Assembly: GCA_016716125.1 (NCBI GenBank)
Contig: JADJWZ010000001.1
Span: 1 to 30,167 of the forward strand
DNA length: 30,167 bases
From: Ignavibacteria bacterium
GTDB taxonomy: Bacteria; Bacteroidota; Ignavibacteria; Tepidaquicellales; Tepidaquicellaceae
Direction: 5' to 3'
Shown here: in pieces, positions 1-9,443 of the stretch
How positions within the stretch are numbered: position 1 is the first letter of the stretch
Layout: each line of letters opens with the position of its first letter
Notes under the pieces: model-generated
The model's input: only the letters and a program-made list of their open reading frames with translations
Told to the model about the DNA's origin: nothing
The model's database searches: none
Made by a program: the position numbers and the translations under genes

Positions 1-283
1 GAGAATAGGAACCGTGCAGCGCATCATGCATAACACACACATTCCGACGACTGCCATCCCAATCCCATAATAGCGGACAAAAGAATCGCCACCCAGCCGT
101 TCATAGGAACAGTTAAAGTTAAAATAAAAGGCGGTAGATAAATCAAAAGCATTGCGGCAGTCTGAGTAAACAAATTAATGTGCCTTTTAGAAATTTCATT
201 CACAAAATAATCATTTTATTTTTCGGACGGTAATGGAAATAGATGCTGCTGGTTATTATTACTTACAAACTTTATTCTTTCAT
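1..283 (-). CDS. Fatty acid (acyl-CoA) desaturase, N-terminal part, cut by window edge and frameshifted
   Basis: Read on the minus strand from an ATG at 283, the frames join into an N-terminus with NDYFVNEISKRHIN, a hydrophobic stretch (MLLIYLPPFILTLTVPMNGW) and then GMCVMHDALHGSYS. The last motif holds an HxxxH box (HDALH) of the membrane di-iron desaturase family, in the place where linoleoyl-CoA-type desaturases carry HDANHGSYS. Such enzymes introduce double bases-pairs of hydrogen-free carbons, that is C=C bonds, into membrane acyl chains. Only about 90 residues are present; the other His boxes would lie left of base 1. Two indels are needed, one near 215 in an A/T-rich run and one near 45. 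The family assignment is from motif memory and rests on one His box plus the flanking pattern. Confidence 0.6.
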
Positions 284-466
284 GAAAATTTAATGAGAAA
301 ATTACACTTCAATGTTATTTATTACTGAAATAAATAATTGGTTTTAAAATAGGAGTTTTAAAATACTGATTTCATCTGAATAGTAAAAGCCCTTTGTCAG
401 TCTGAATTTATAAATATTTTCAACCGCTAAAAAAATTAAGTAGTTGGATTTTGATTTAGTAAAAGC

Positions 467-920
467 TTAACAATTGGCCTTAATTATTCCCATAATAAAA
501 GCACCGACAAGAATCCCTGCCCAATATAACTGTTCAGATTAAAGAATTTTTCCACTTCCTCTGAGTCATCTTGCCTTCGTTTACTGCGCCATGCCGATAT
601 ATTTGTAAAATAGTCAGGCGTGATGAGAAGGTGTTTATAATGTATTGTGAAAGAGGACTGATCACAGTAACTATTATGGTAATTATGAGACCGCAGATAA
701 ATCCCTGTTTGTACTTCATGTTTCCGTTGTAGAAATTTTTCTTCTTATCAAGCGGGGCAAATACGTAAACAGCAACAGCCGGTATTGCTACGGGGTGGTA
801 ATGACGGCGTGTTTATCAATATTCACATCATGAAAGCCGGCCAACTATCGAATACCATCCAAAGCAGCATCATAACTACAAAATTAATGCCCATTTAAAT
901 TCAATTTTCAAATTTTTCAT
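467..920 (-). CDS. DUF4199 family membrane protein, frameshifted
   Basis: Starting at ATG 920 on the minus strand, the fragments read MKNLKIEFKWALIF, then VVMMLLWMVFE, LAGFHDVNIDKHAV, VAIPAVAVYVFAPLDKKKNF, KYKQGFICGLIITIIV, SPLSQYIINTF, GKMTQ, EEVEKFFNLNSYI and GILVGAFIMGIIKANC before the stop at 467-469. This order (K-W-x-LIF start, HDxxIDKH, KQGFxxGLIIT, PLSQYI, GKMTQEE, FxMGIIKA end) is the pattern of the DUF4199 family, small proteins with about four membrane segments common in Bacteroidota. Function is unknown. At least four indels separate the pieces. The length of about 150 residues fits the family, so the gene appears complete apart from indels. Confidence 0.65.
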
Positions 921-1043
921 AAATCTAAATTTAATTAATAAATTTAAAAAATTGTTTATAATCTAAATAAATATAAATAATCTATATGGCGCTACAGGTC
1001 AGTAATTTTATTTCATAATATATTTTTGCAATTAAAAATACTT

Positions 1044-1507
1044 TCACACTCCAAGACGGAAGTTCAGACATTTCAATACAAGAGGATGAAGGTTTTCGCT
1101 GTCAATTAATTTCAGTCTTCTCTTTGCCGAGTCTTCTGTCAAGCATTGCGAAGATCAAATAACCGAGTTATCACTTTTCAGCGCTTCATCTATTTTCATG
1201 CTGCTAAATTCCCGGCAGGCATCAAAAATCAAGCGGCAGGAGAACTCGCGCCTTTTTCGACAACTGTGCCTTCTGATAACTTCTGCGGGAATTCTTTTAT
1301 CGAATATCAGGCGTATCCCATTCAAACTTTCTGTAATTATCCGAAGTTAGAAAATTTGCGATCTCAAACTTTATCAATTGTTATCCATCCGCGAACCATG
1401 AAAAAACTCCCCGGATGTTATACCTTGTTACAAAATATTTACTCTTCCTGAAACACTAACGGCAAAATTATTTTCCAATAGTTTTTTTTTAACTTACTCC
1501 ACTTCAT
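1044..1507 (-). CDS. SF0329 family protein, frameshifted
   Basis: On the minus strand from ATG 1507 the pieces are MKWSKLKKKLLEN, VSGRV, RGWITIDKVEIANFL, FEWDTPDIR, MKIDEALKSDNSVI, FAMLDRRLGK, KRRLKLID and LHPLVLKCLNFRLGV, then a stop at 1044-1046. SF0329-type proteins start MKWSKLKKxLE, carry a WITxDxKEI segment and end with SIxEALxSxNPIIxxLAMLDRRxGKRRLxxL. The order and spacing agree. The role of the family is unknown; members are small cytoplasmic proteins. Five or more indels are needed in about 460 bp, which is why no long frame is open. An apparent 101-codon frame on the opposite strand (1146-1451) is its shadow. Confidence 0.6.
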
Positions 1508-1581
1508 TTGCAGCTTAAAAAATAGTTTGAATTAAATTTTATACTTGTTAATAAAAATTTAAAACAGTTTAGTAATCTCTG

Positions 1582-2417
1582 TTATAAATTACTACCGCAA
1601 TACTTGCAATAAACAGCATCCTCGTCATGACCATCGGTGCAGTTTGAGCAATTTGCGGAGTTCAATTCTTTGTTTCCCGGCATTTGACATTTCGACTGTT
1701 ACTATATACCGGTCGGAACAGCAATAATCATATCCGAGTAACATAATAACAATAGAGACCTTTATCAGACCTAAAATTGTCTGAGACGTAAAGTCTCCGT
1801 AACCAACTGTTGTCAATTAACAACCGCTGATTAAATACTTATCGGAATACTGGAAAATCCGTTTTCTTCGCCTTCGATCTAGATACATCAGCATTTAAAA
1901 TTATAACAAGCGCTCAGTAAATATGAAAACAGTAATTTTTCTGCGGCTTGCTTTATAGCAGCCTGTAAAATAACTTTTAGACTCACCCACATATTTTACA
2001 CAAGCAGGGCCTGAATATTCTGAGGATCCTAAGCATTCGTATCACAATGAGATACTGACATCACGGGTAACAAGACTGACACGTAAGTCAGAGAAGTATT
2101 GCAAGCAGATCTGACAATTAAAAGCTTTTGCATAGACGAGAGGTCTTTTGACGGAGATAAGACGGAAAATATATTCAATAGTAAACTAAAATTGTAAAAA
2201 ACCCATTCAGCATAAAACAGCAGACTGCTAATATTGTGATTTTACAGAATTTATACTGTCGAGCATAACAGTAATTACACTCCAGTAAAATAACTACGAT
2301 TAGAATAATATCAGAGCCATTTTTGCCCTTGCCGGGTATCAGATTCAAAAATAACTTCAATAATTTTTTCCGGAGGGGCGAAAGATCCTGCTTTTGATTA
2401 GTAAAACTCATTAGCAT
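1582..2417 (-). CDS. Voltage-gated-type potassium channel with C-terminal zinc ribbon, frameshifted
   Basis: Fragments in order on the minus strand: LRKKLLKLF, SDIILIVVILL (S1), FMLNGFFTILV, then RLISVKRPLVYAKAF, VIRMLRILRIFR (an S4-like segment with regularly spaced arginines), KASRRKITVFIFT, VIILNA (S5), then the selectivity filter TTVGYGDFTSQT followed by IVIMLLGYD, IVTVEMSNAGKQRIELN and a tail CSNCTDGHDEDAVYCKYCG. TVGYGD is the K+ filter. The last part has CxxC and CxxC pairs typical of a small zinc ribbon, seen in bacterial Kv-like ion transporters. It would be an inner-membrane tetrameric channel. Six or more indels split the gene. Residues can be assigned confidently around the filter and tail, less so in S2-S3. 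The start at 2417 (MLMSF) could be two codons later. Confidence 0.75.
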
Positions 2418-2638
2418 TAAAAAATTAAAATATTGATCAGATAAATTTTGTAATAAAATAATTATTGCAGTAAAGACTTTCTATAGATAAATGAGTAATA
2501 GAATATATATGATTACATCCGACCAAAACATGTTCTTGAACTCTAATTTACCAGATGGCAAAGATTCAAAAAACAAATGCTTTAAATTTTTATACTTCAT
2601 TTATAATACAGCGCAGTGAATATTATGAAAAATCAATT

Positions 2639-2949
2639 CTATGATTTGATCATAATGAGAAGCATTTTTAAACCGGGAAACGGAATTTACTGCATGAGGA
2701 ATATTTGCAGGAAGGATTATCGTTTCATCTTTCTTCAGCATAAAATTTTTTCCGTCGAGGATGATCTCCGCTTCACCTTCAGTTATGCAAACCATTGCGT
2801 CAAAAGGCGCGGTATGTTCGCTAAGTCCCTGATCTTTGTCAAATGCCAAACAATATTACAGTTCCGGTCTTTTTGGAAATTATTGTTTTACTTACTACTG
2901 AATCTTTGATAATCGATCCCTGTGCTTATATTAAATTGTTGCGGTGCAT
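2639..2949 (-). CDS. Cupin domain protein, frameshifted
   Basis: The clean central frame reads FDKDQGLSEHTAPFDAMVCI, then TEGEAEIILDGKNFMLKKDE and TIILPANIPHAVNSVSRFK, which is the two-motif cupin fold: SEHTAPFDAMV with the first metal-binding His, and PANIPHAV with the second His. After a one-base shift it ends MLLIMIKS at 2639. Upstream, other frames give MHRNNLI, GSIIKDSVVSKTII and KKTGTVILFAF, matching the usual N-terminus of this roughly 105-residue single-domain type. The start at 2949 is chosen because an AAGGAG Shine-Dalgarno site lies about 8 bases before it; an ATG at 2955 is too close to that site. Substrate is unknown. Two or three indels are present. Confidence 0.72.
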
Positions 2950-2954
2950 TTTCA

Positions 2955-3117
2955 TTACTCCTTAATTTTTTTTTTTAAAAAGTTAATATTAAGTTTTACA
3001 GCGAAGTCTATTTCTTTTTGTGACTCTGCCGGAGTGGAAACTCTACTTTCTTCAGAGTCACGGAAGGCGCCGTAAGCTTTCTATGAGGGACAATAGTTTG
3101 TCAAATTTTTTAGCCAC
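2955..3117 (-). CDS. Possible small protein upstream of the cupin
   Basis: On the minus strand a GTG at 3117 opens VAKKFDKLLSLIESLR. After one frame change, YGAFRDSEESRVSTPAESQK and EIDFAVKLNINFLKKKIKE follow, ending in a TAA that overlaps the first possible ATG of the cupin. The tight overlap and the charged, compositionally normal peptide argue for a real small gene co-transcribed with the cupin. I do not recognise the family. It needs one indel near 3070, so it could also be a chance reading. No membrane segment or signal peptide is visible. Confidence 0.3.
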
Positions 3118-3310
3118 ATAAAATTATTAGGTAAATAACAGAGGTAAAATAGCACAAATAATTCAGAACAATAATACTACATTTAAGTGAATATAAAGTA
3201 TGATTCATTTCATTAGCAAAAATTTCTGTTTTAGATTTGAAGTTTTTAAATAGTAAAAAAGCCTTTTAATTAAATTTATATAATTTTTAATTTACTCCAG
3301 TTCTTTTATT

Positions 3311-3399
3311 ACAACATCAGAGATTGCTTTCATTTTAAAGATGAAGGCTGAGCAAACCCGCAGAACCTGCTACGGATAATGCCGGCGAAGGAATCAGAA
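3311..3399 (+). promoter_or_regulatory. TPP (thiamin pyrophosphate) riboswitch, THI box
   Basis: The conserved core is present in order: GGCTGAG (3346-3352), ACCC (3356-3359), GAACCTG (3363-3369) and GGATAATGCCGGCGAAGGAA (3374-3393). These match the THI-box segments CUGAGA, ACCC, GAACCUG, GGNUAAU and CAGCGNAGGGA. A P3-like stem can form from GCTTTCAT (3326-3333) and ATGAAGGC (3341-3348). The 5' arm of P1/P2 is less conserved, perhaps because of an indel. A terminator follows directly and then the TonB receptor gene, so TPP binding most likely stops transcription of that gene. Confidence 0.85.
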
Positions 3400-3404
3400 T
3401 TTTT

Positions 3405-3458
3405 AAACGCTTAAATCTTTTCACCGGGTTCGAAAAGGTCTAAGCGTTTTTTATTTTT
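3405..3458 (+). terminator. Riboswitch-linked intrinsic terminator
   Basis: AAACGCTTA (3405-3413) pairs with TAAGCGTTT (3441-3449), and an inner TTTTC/GAAAA pairing extends the hairpin; a run of T follows. It sits 6 bases after the riboswitch core and 11 bases before the receptor start codon. It can therefore act as the expression platform: terminator formed when TPP is bound, disrupted when TPP is scarce. Confidence 0.75.
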
Positions 3459-3468
3459 AATAAAAAAT

Positions 3469-5844
3469 ATGAAAAACCAAAATACATTTACAAAGATCCT
3501 TTATATAGCGATAATGCTGACCATTCTAAATGGGGAATCATCATATTCACAGGATGAATCGACGAGGAGTTGAATACTACAGACTTTAAACTGAAACCAT
3601 AAGTAGATGCGTTAAAAGAATTGAAAAGATATACACCTGTAACTTTTTTGAAAATATAGAAGCGCAGTGAAGTGGAAAAGAAATACAGCGTACAGGATAT
3701 ACCGATGTTTTTGAACGGATATACAGGCATCAACTCATATTCTGAATCCGGAGCAAACGTCGGATAATGCTTATCTTACTCCTCCCCGTGGTTTGATCAG
3801 AAGACTATCCATATTAATAAACGGAATTCCTCAAAACGATCCCCGATCATCAGGTTTACTGGGTTGACATTTCAGGTCTTGCTGCATCAGTGGAAAGCAT
3901 TCCAGATACAGAGAGGTGTCGGAACGACGTTATACCGGTTCATCAGCGATCGGCGGGTGATAAATATAGAGACAAGCGATTTTTTGAGAGTTTTAAATCT
4001 TACTTTCTGATTGGAGATTTTATTCAAAATATTCATTCGAATCTTCATCAGGCAATGTAATGACGGATTCGGATTTTACGGAAAGTTCACAAAGATAAAT
4101 GCTGACGGATACGAGGGATCTCTCTTGGTCTGATACTTTCTTATTTCATCAAGGCCGGAAAAATAACCGGGAAAATTCAGTTTTGAAACTTAATTTATTG
4201 GAAGCCAGTGAGAATCATCTTGCTTATTTAGGCGTTGACAAAGTGATACCAGAAAGAAGATCAGCGGTGATCAGGATAAAGCGAAGGATCAATTATCTGG
4301 CTTTCCTGGTGAGACTGATAATTACTTCAGCCCCATTAGAACTTGTGTTTAATATTCCAGCCGTCAAAAAACACATCTATCAAATACACAGAAAGTTATG
4401 AGAGAGCCACGGATAGTTTAATAAGTAATTTCCCATGGATTACGGATGTAGTTATTCCTGTTTCAGATTAAAACCATTTTTTCGTTTCTGATACTACTAC
4501 TTTAATTACGCCTTCAATTACCAGGAAAACGCGGACGGGATCATTTACTTCGAGCAGGAAAAGGATATAAGATAGTAAGCGATATGATAACAAAGCTGAC
4601 GGTAAATAATAATACATACGGATGGTTTCCAAAAGTTCAGATCTCACACAATAAAGACGAAGCCAAAGCCACCTTAGGCGGTGAGGTCCAGGTTTCAGAA
4701 TTCTGAGCAAACTTTCAGTGAATCCACATTCAGTGAGGCATTACGGCAGAACGGGCCAAATCATTTATATTATTTTTATAACGGCGGTAAAAAAGCTTTC
4801 TACTCTTATATGCTAATGATTGACAGTTTCACTGATAAGCTGAACTCAATGCTCGGACTTCAGTCTCTTCATCACTGATACGAATTCGAGCACATGACAG
4901 ATTCAACCTATACAACACCACTGTCAGTTTGTGGTTTTTTTACGCCAAGAGACGGAGTGAATTATAATTTCAATAACAGGTTAACCGGATGCCTATAAAT
5001 TATTCATTACAAAACACTAACCGAGACCCAAGAATATATGAAGCTGAAGATCCGGACAGCAGACCGAATTCCAATCTTAGATCAAGCAAACGGAATATAT
5101 GAAGATCTCACATAAGCCGGAGAAGTGAATGATCTGGAAATTGGATTCAGGATACAATTCGGATATACGAAAGACGGTATAATTTTTATAACTGGTATGA
5201 GCTGGTTCTAGTAAGTTAGAAATAACGGTCAGATAGACAATGTGGGACAACCGATAGTCGGAAATGCCGGGCGGTCAGTACACTTTTAGAAGGGAGTTGA
5301 GTTTGATTTTGTTCACACTCCTTTTACATCAAATATATGAGAGGATTTACATTATCAGGAATCTCAGCTTATCTGATAATTTTTTTAAAGAAATACAGGG
5401 AGATCATGGTGCGGACTCTCTGGGAAATATAACTTACGGGAATGATTATTCTGGAAATAAAATAATCCTCACACCTGATGTGATCGGAAATCTTTCAATT
5501 GAATTTTTTCCATTAGAGGAACCGGGGTATTTAAGTCTGATGCATATCGGAAAGTATCTTGATAATTCAGAGAATGAAAGAAAGGATCGATGTGCATTCA
5601 GCCGGGTTATACAGATAAGGTAATAGAACCATACACAATACTAAATGCGGGATATCGCCTTATAATTTCATTGACTGAGAGCAAAGGACTGAAGAAAATG
5701 TTTTCAATGATACAGTTGGATATGAAAGTGAATAATTTATTTAATTCAAAGTATGAAATGTCAGGTAATGTAAGTTTCGGAACACCTTACTGGATACCGG
5801 CAGCGGAAAGAAACTTATATGCGGAGATGAAGGGGGGATTTTGA
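3469..5844 (+). CDS. TonB-dependent outer-membrane receptor, thiamin-regulated, frameshifted
   Basis: The start ATG at 3469 opens MKNQNTFTKILYIAIMLTIL and GESSYSQ, a signal peptide. The plug domain follows in shifting frames: KRYTPVTF, RSEVEKKYSVQDIPMFL, GINSYSESGAN, RGFDQKTIHILINGIPQNDP, VYWVDISGLAASVESI, QIQRGVGTTLYGSSAIGGS and INIETSDF. This is the usual plug sequence of TonB-dependent transporters in this lineage. The C-terminus, NNLFNSKYEMSGNVSFGTPY then WIPAAERNLYAEMKGGF, is the typical end of the 22-strand barrel. Total length is about 790 residues, normal for the family. The protein sits in the outer membrane and imports a ligand with energy from TonB-ExbBD. The upstream TPP riboswitch points to thiamin or a thiamin precursor as substrate; this is inference. 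At least 15 indels interrupt the frame, and the barrel middle (4100-5550) can be read only in pieces. Confidence 0.82.
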
Positions 5845-5919
5845 CATTGGGAATTTGCAAATAAGAGAGGAGACAGGAGGCAAGTATCGTGATCCGGCAT
5901 TGAATTAAGTGGGCGCACT

Positions 5920-5985
5920 AAACCTGACAGGTTTTATCAGATTCAAGGATATCGAATCAGAATTCAAATAAATCCTGTCAGGTTT
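5920..5985. repeat. 12-bp inverted repeat in intergenic DNA
   Basis: AAACCTGACAGG (5920-5931) and CCTGTCAGGTTT (5974-5985) are perfect reverse complements separated by 42 bases. Each arm is itself nearly palindromic around CCTGACAGG, so several foldings compete. It lies between the convergent receptor gene (end 5844) and the outer-membrane protein gene (end 6064). It could be a two-way terminator, or a copy of the CCTGACAGG-type intergenic repeats known in related genomes. Confidence 0.6.
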
Positions 5986-6063
5986 TGCCCAAGCTGCCAA
6001 ATCTCTAATTTATTGCCAAAATCTTACAGCACTTTTACTTAATATGTTAATTTATCTTATACT

Positions 6064-7429
6064 TTAATTAAATCCCGCCGATAAATTACTGGTACCTTTA
6101 GGATTAAAAGATACTCGTTATATTATTTGTACCCAGATCTATCATTACCGGTCCCGTATCAATTCCAAGTCCCCAGACTAACCAGCGTATTCTCATCTCC
6201 GCCGAATGAAACGCCTGCTCTCGGAGATACTACACTTCCCGCATTGAACTCCGCGCCGAGTCCGAATCTAGGTTTTGATGTTCCGCCAAGCTTATCTGCT
6301 ATGCCCTGAATGTAATCAAATGATACGCTGCCTAATTCAAGTCCCTCTTGTTTTTTATTACCCGGTGAATAAATTCTGTACACAGCGCCAAATCGAATCG
6401 TAGTCGGAAGGCTGGTGTTGAATTCAGGTATAGTAGTTTTTGTTGTCTTGATTTTATCTAATAATGAATCAACCTGCTCCTTGCTTGTAATATCCGTAAT
6501 AAAAATTACCGTCATTATAATAAGTTGCATTATTCTTTGTCCATTTAATATAACCGATATCCGCTATTGCAAGTCCGATATTCAGCTTTCCGTTTCGGAA
6601 AATTTCTTGAACTCAATATTTACTCCGCATCAAACCCAAGTCCGAATCCTGCATTGCCGAAAGGTGAATCAACTCCTATATCGGCGGACTGACCGGAGTA
6701 CTTAAACTCCGATTCTCCTGATGACTGAACAATTTTTGTGAAGAAGTTTGTATTGCAAGAGTATTTTTTTGACGTTTCAAAAAATATCCCGAACTGCGGC
6801 AGGAGTGAACCACCGACCGCTATGGATTCTATCATTTTATTATTCTTGATTTTTAGTGTCCTCGCATAATTCAGATTAAGCTGTCTTATCCAGTATCCAT
6901 TGATTTTATTCGGAGAAAGATCATAAACTCTGTAAGGAACATTCCCATACAGACCCAGATCAAGAAAATCTTTAGAAGGCTAAATCCGCTATTACTCTGT
7001 CATCAAGTGAAATTCCGAACGAACCTAAAAGAGAGAATGATTGTAAATAGCAGAAAATAATTTTGCAGAGAGGCAGTGAATGTAGTCTTCTGATCGCTGC
7101 GGAATTTAAAATATCCTGCTTCTCTGATTCAGTCAGTACTTTAATTTCACCGCTTGAAACTCGCCGAAATAATCATTATAAAAATTTAATGAAAGATAAT
7201 CGCTGTTTGTAGAAACTGAAATGTCGTAGCGATACTAAAATATACACTCTAATTATTATTGCTCCTCTGAAAAACTATGTTCGCCGGTTTTGATTAAATG
7301 CATCAAGCTCTATGAGTTTGCAACAGATGTAATACCCATTGACAGTCCGCGGACGTCATACAATACCTGTGAGTTTACACTGCCAATAATAAAGAAAAAT
7401 ATTGCCGCAGTTGAAATTAATTTTTTCAT
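6064..7429 (-). CDS. Outer-membrane barrel-like protein (probably DUF5723), frameshifted
   Basis: From ATG 7429 on the minus strand: MKKLISTAAIFFFIIGSVNS is a clear signal peptide. LYDVRGLSMGITSVANSYEL, the conserved start of DUF5723-like proteins (GLSMGG...NPAN), comes next. Later pieces are LNLNYARTLKIKN, KMIESIAVGGSLLPQFGIFF, FGNAGFGLGFDAE, RFGLGAEFNAGSVVSPRAGV, SLGLGIDTGPVMIDLGTNNI and a final LSAGFN. Alternating Gly/aromatic strands of this kind suggest an outer-membrane beta-barrel. Length of about 450 residues fits. Many indels occur. The gene follows the lipoprotein gene 7435-9017 with almost no gap, so the two probably form an operon and may act together at the outer membrane. Function is unknown; DUF5723 is my best family match, not certain. 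Confidence 0.55.
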
Positions 7430-7434
7430 TTTTA

Positions 7435-9017
7435 TTAGTTTTATGTTAGTCAGGATCAATTCTGTATGTGGTGTTCCAAACCCGGCCATGCTTATCCTGT
7501 CGCCTGACCGGATCTTTACGCTGTTTAAAGGATCCGGAATATGGTTCGGATCCGTGAATAATTTATTCTCATAAATAATTTTCCCCATCCTTTTTATCTT
7601 TGAAATATCCACGCTGTCAAGTACGGCGCTGTATGATGTAGTTGTAGATGTAGTAGAAAATCCATCTGCGTCCACATTACCGGCATTAAATGTAACTGAT
7701 GAATCCTGAAGTTTTCCCAGTATTAAAGAGATCGGCAGAAGCGGATTAAAAAGTGAATCAAGCACCAGAACTTTAGCAACGGTCTTTAAGGGAATTCCGT
7801 TTTGTGAGGTCAGAGTAAACACGAGCTTCTTCGCTTTATCAAGTTCTCTGCGCTGATCCTCATCATGTATACCAACGTCAGCCGTATCCCTGAAAATTAT
7901 TGGTTCTGTAATGCTTACATCTAAAGGAACCTGCAGTATCAGTTTTAATGACAGACTGTCCTGATAATTTATCGAACCTTCCTGATAAGTAAGATTTAAA
8001 AAATCTGTTCTCTCGACAAATATCTTTTTCGGAATATTATTTATAAATTCTCTTACATTACTGTTATCTTCATTTATCGGATAAGCAAGTGAATCAACTT
8101 TCTGAGGCAGTGTAAGTGAAAAGACGCTGTCAATCTGATCTCCCTGTTTACCGGTTTTCAGATATTTCAGTCTTACCCTGTGTCCGTTTTATTCTCTCCT
8201 ATTATTGAAATGTTTCTGAAATCAACCCGGTAGATCTCTTTGAACTTTTTCACTACAAAGAAATTTTTATTCGGCGCTATATCAGAGAAAAACAATTCGC
8301 CTTCCGGCACATCAGATCCGAAAGGATCCAACACTTCGTCTTTACTAATTCCGGTGTTCAGCGGTTTTAAAATGCCTTCCATGTTTTCTATGGAATATTC
8401 AGATAACCTGTAACTGAAATTCACAGGAACAGCAACTGCGGAGTTAAATGAAATTCTTACATTTAACCTGTTGTCAGGAGTTTCATTTTTTATATAATAA
8501 TCCCTGAGATTAAGTTCTATATTCTTTTCACTTCCGGCATTGACTGTGAAGGTTAGTCTGACTGTGTCATTATTCTGTTTATGAAAAAAGTTTTTTATGA
8601 CAGCATTAATAGTATAATCGCTTCCAGTGAATTGAAAAATCTGAATGTCAGACTTCCGGTTAGAAAATCCATCGTTGTTATAAAAGTTGAATCATTAAAT
8701 GTTACAAATGTATCAAGCTGCAAAGTGCTTGGAGCTGTAATGAAAGTCTCTTTTATTCCGTCAAATTTTATATCTTCGCCAAAGACTCTTTATAGTTCGA
8801 TTCACCGTAGATAAAGATTATGTTGTTATTTAAAGAATCGATTCCGATGTTGCTCTTCTGTTTATTATGTCAAAAACATTATAACTCTTTACGGAAAACG
8901 GATCCGGAGATCAATATCGTAATTCGGCAGCGAGGGTGATTTTAATTCACAGCTGCATAATGAAATAGAAAGCAATATTAAAAGAACAGTTTTTGTAACA
9001 GGACATCTTTTTAACAT
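7435..9017 (-). CDS. Large outer-membrane or surface lipoprotein of unknown function, frameshifted
   Basis: From ATG 9017 on the minus strand the N-terminus reads MLKRCPVTKTVLLILLSISL followed by CSCELKSPSLPNYDID. This is a lipoprotein signal peptide with a Cys directly after the hydrophobic core (SLCSC). Long beta-rich stretches follow: NDTVRLTFTVNAGSEKNIEL, NRLNVRISFNSAVAVPVNFS, GILKPLNTGISKDEVLDPFG, YRVDFRNISIIGENKTD, LSLKLILQVPLDVSITEPI, LPISLILGKLQDSSVTFNAG and TELILTNIKLIK. Length is about 525 residues. I do not recognise a named family. Roughly seven indels are needed. In the raw sequence the last fragment runs in frame into the signal peptide of the next gene; an indel near the end presumably hides the stop, since several stops lie at 7432-7452 in the other frames. 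The exact end is therefore uncertain. Confidence 0.5.
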
Positions 9018-9443
9018 ATATTATTATTCAATTTGTAAAGAACGGGAGTAAATTTTTATTTACCTGATTTTAGTTAAATTAATTAATTATTTTTTAAATG
9101 AAGTGAAGTATATAAATTCAAAAACATTATTGCCAGAACATATTTATTCAAATATTGAGTTTATGAATGCAGTTTTATTAGAAATTAACAATTCGTGTAT
9201 TTTAATGTTACTGACTTTTGAATTCAGATTAATTAATCAGGGAATAAATGTTAAATAAGAAAAAATTTTGCTTTCACAAAATGAGTATATTACAGTTTGA
9301 CATTTCAAAGAATTTTAAATAACTTGAACGGAGATGAAAAGAATAATCATTTGGTTTTCAAAATTAACAATAATTTTCAATATAAACTTTAAATCAAATT
9401 GAATATATTGAACCATCCTAAATAAAATAAAACAATCACAAAC
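9018..9443. other. Divergent intergenic region before recA and the lipoprotein
   Basis: This AT-rich stretch separates the divergent lipoprotein gene and recA. A weak promoter candidate for recA is TTTG (9296-9299), 20 bases, then TAACTTGA (9320-9327), which loosely resembles the Bacteroidota -33/-7 pattern. I see no convincing LexA operator dyad. No ORF with coding character is present. Confidence 0.3.

Noticed and set aside
1146..1451. 101-codon open frame on the plus strand
   Set aside because: It lies antisense to the SF0329-family remnant, whose minus-strand pieces match that family in order, and its own product has no recognisable pattern.
2616..2909. 97-codon plus-strand frame
   Set aside because: It is antisense to the cupin gene, which has clear motifs and a Shine-Dalgarno site.
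7310..7822. Single 170-residue minus-strand protein
   Set aside because: It joins the end of the lipoprotein to the signal peptide of the next gene (MKKLISTAAIFFF at 7429). The internal signal peptide shows two genes with a hidden stop.
1..9000. A pseudogene island from gene decay
   Set aside because: All pieces keep conserved motifs and full family length, and the neighbouring recA has the same kind of breaks, which fits sequencing indels better.
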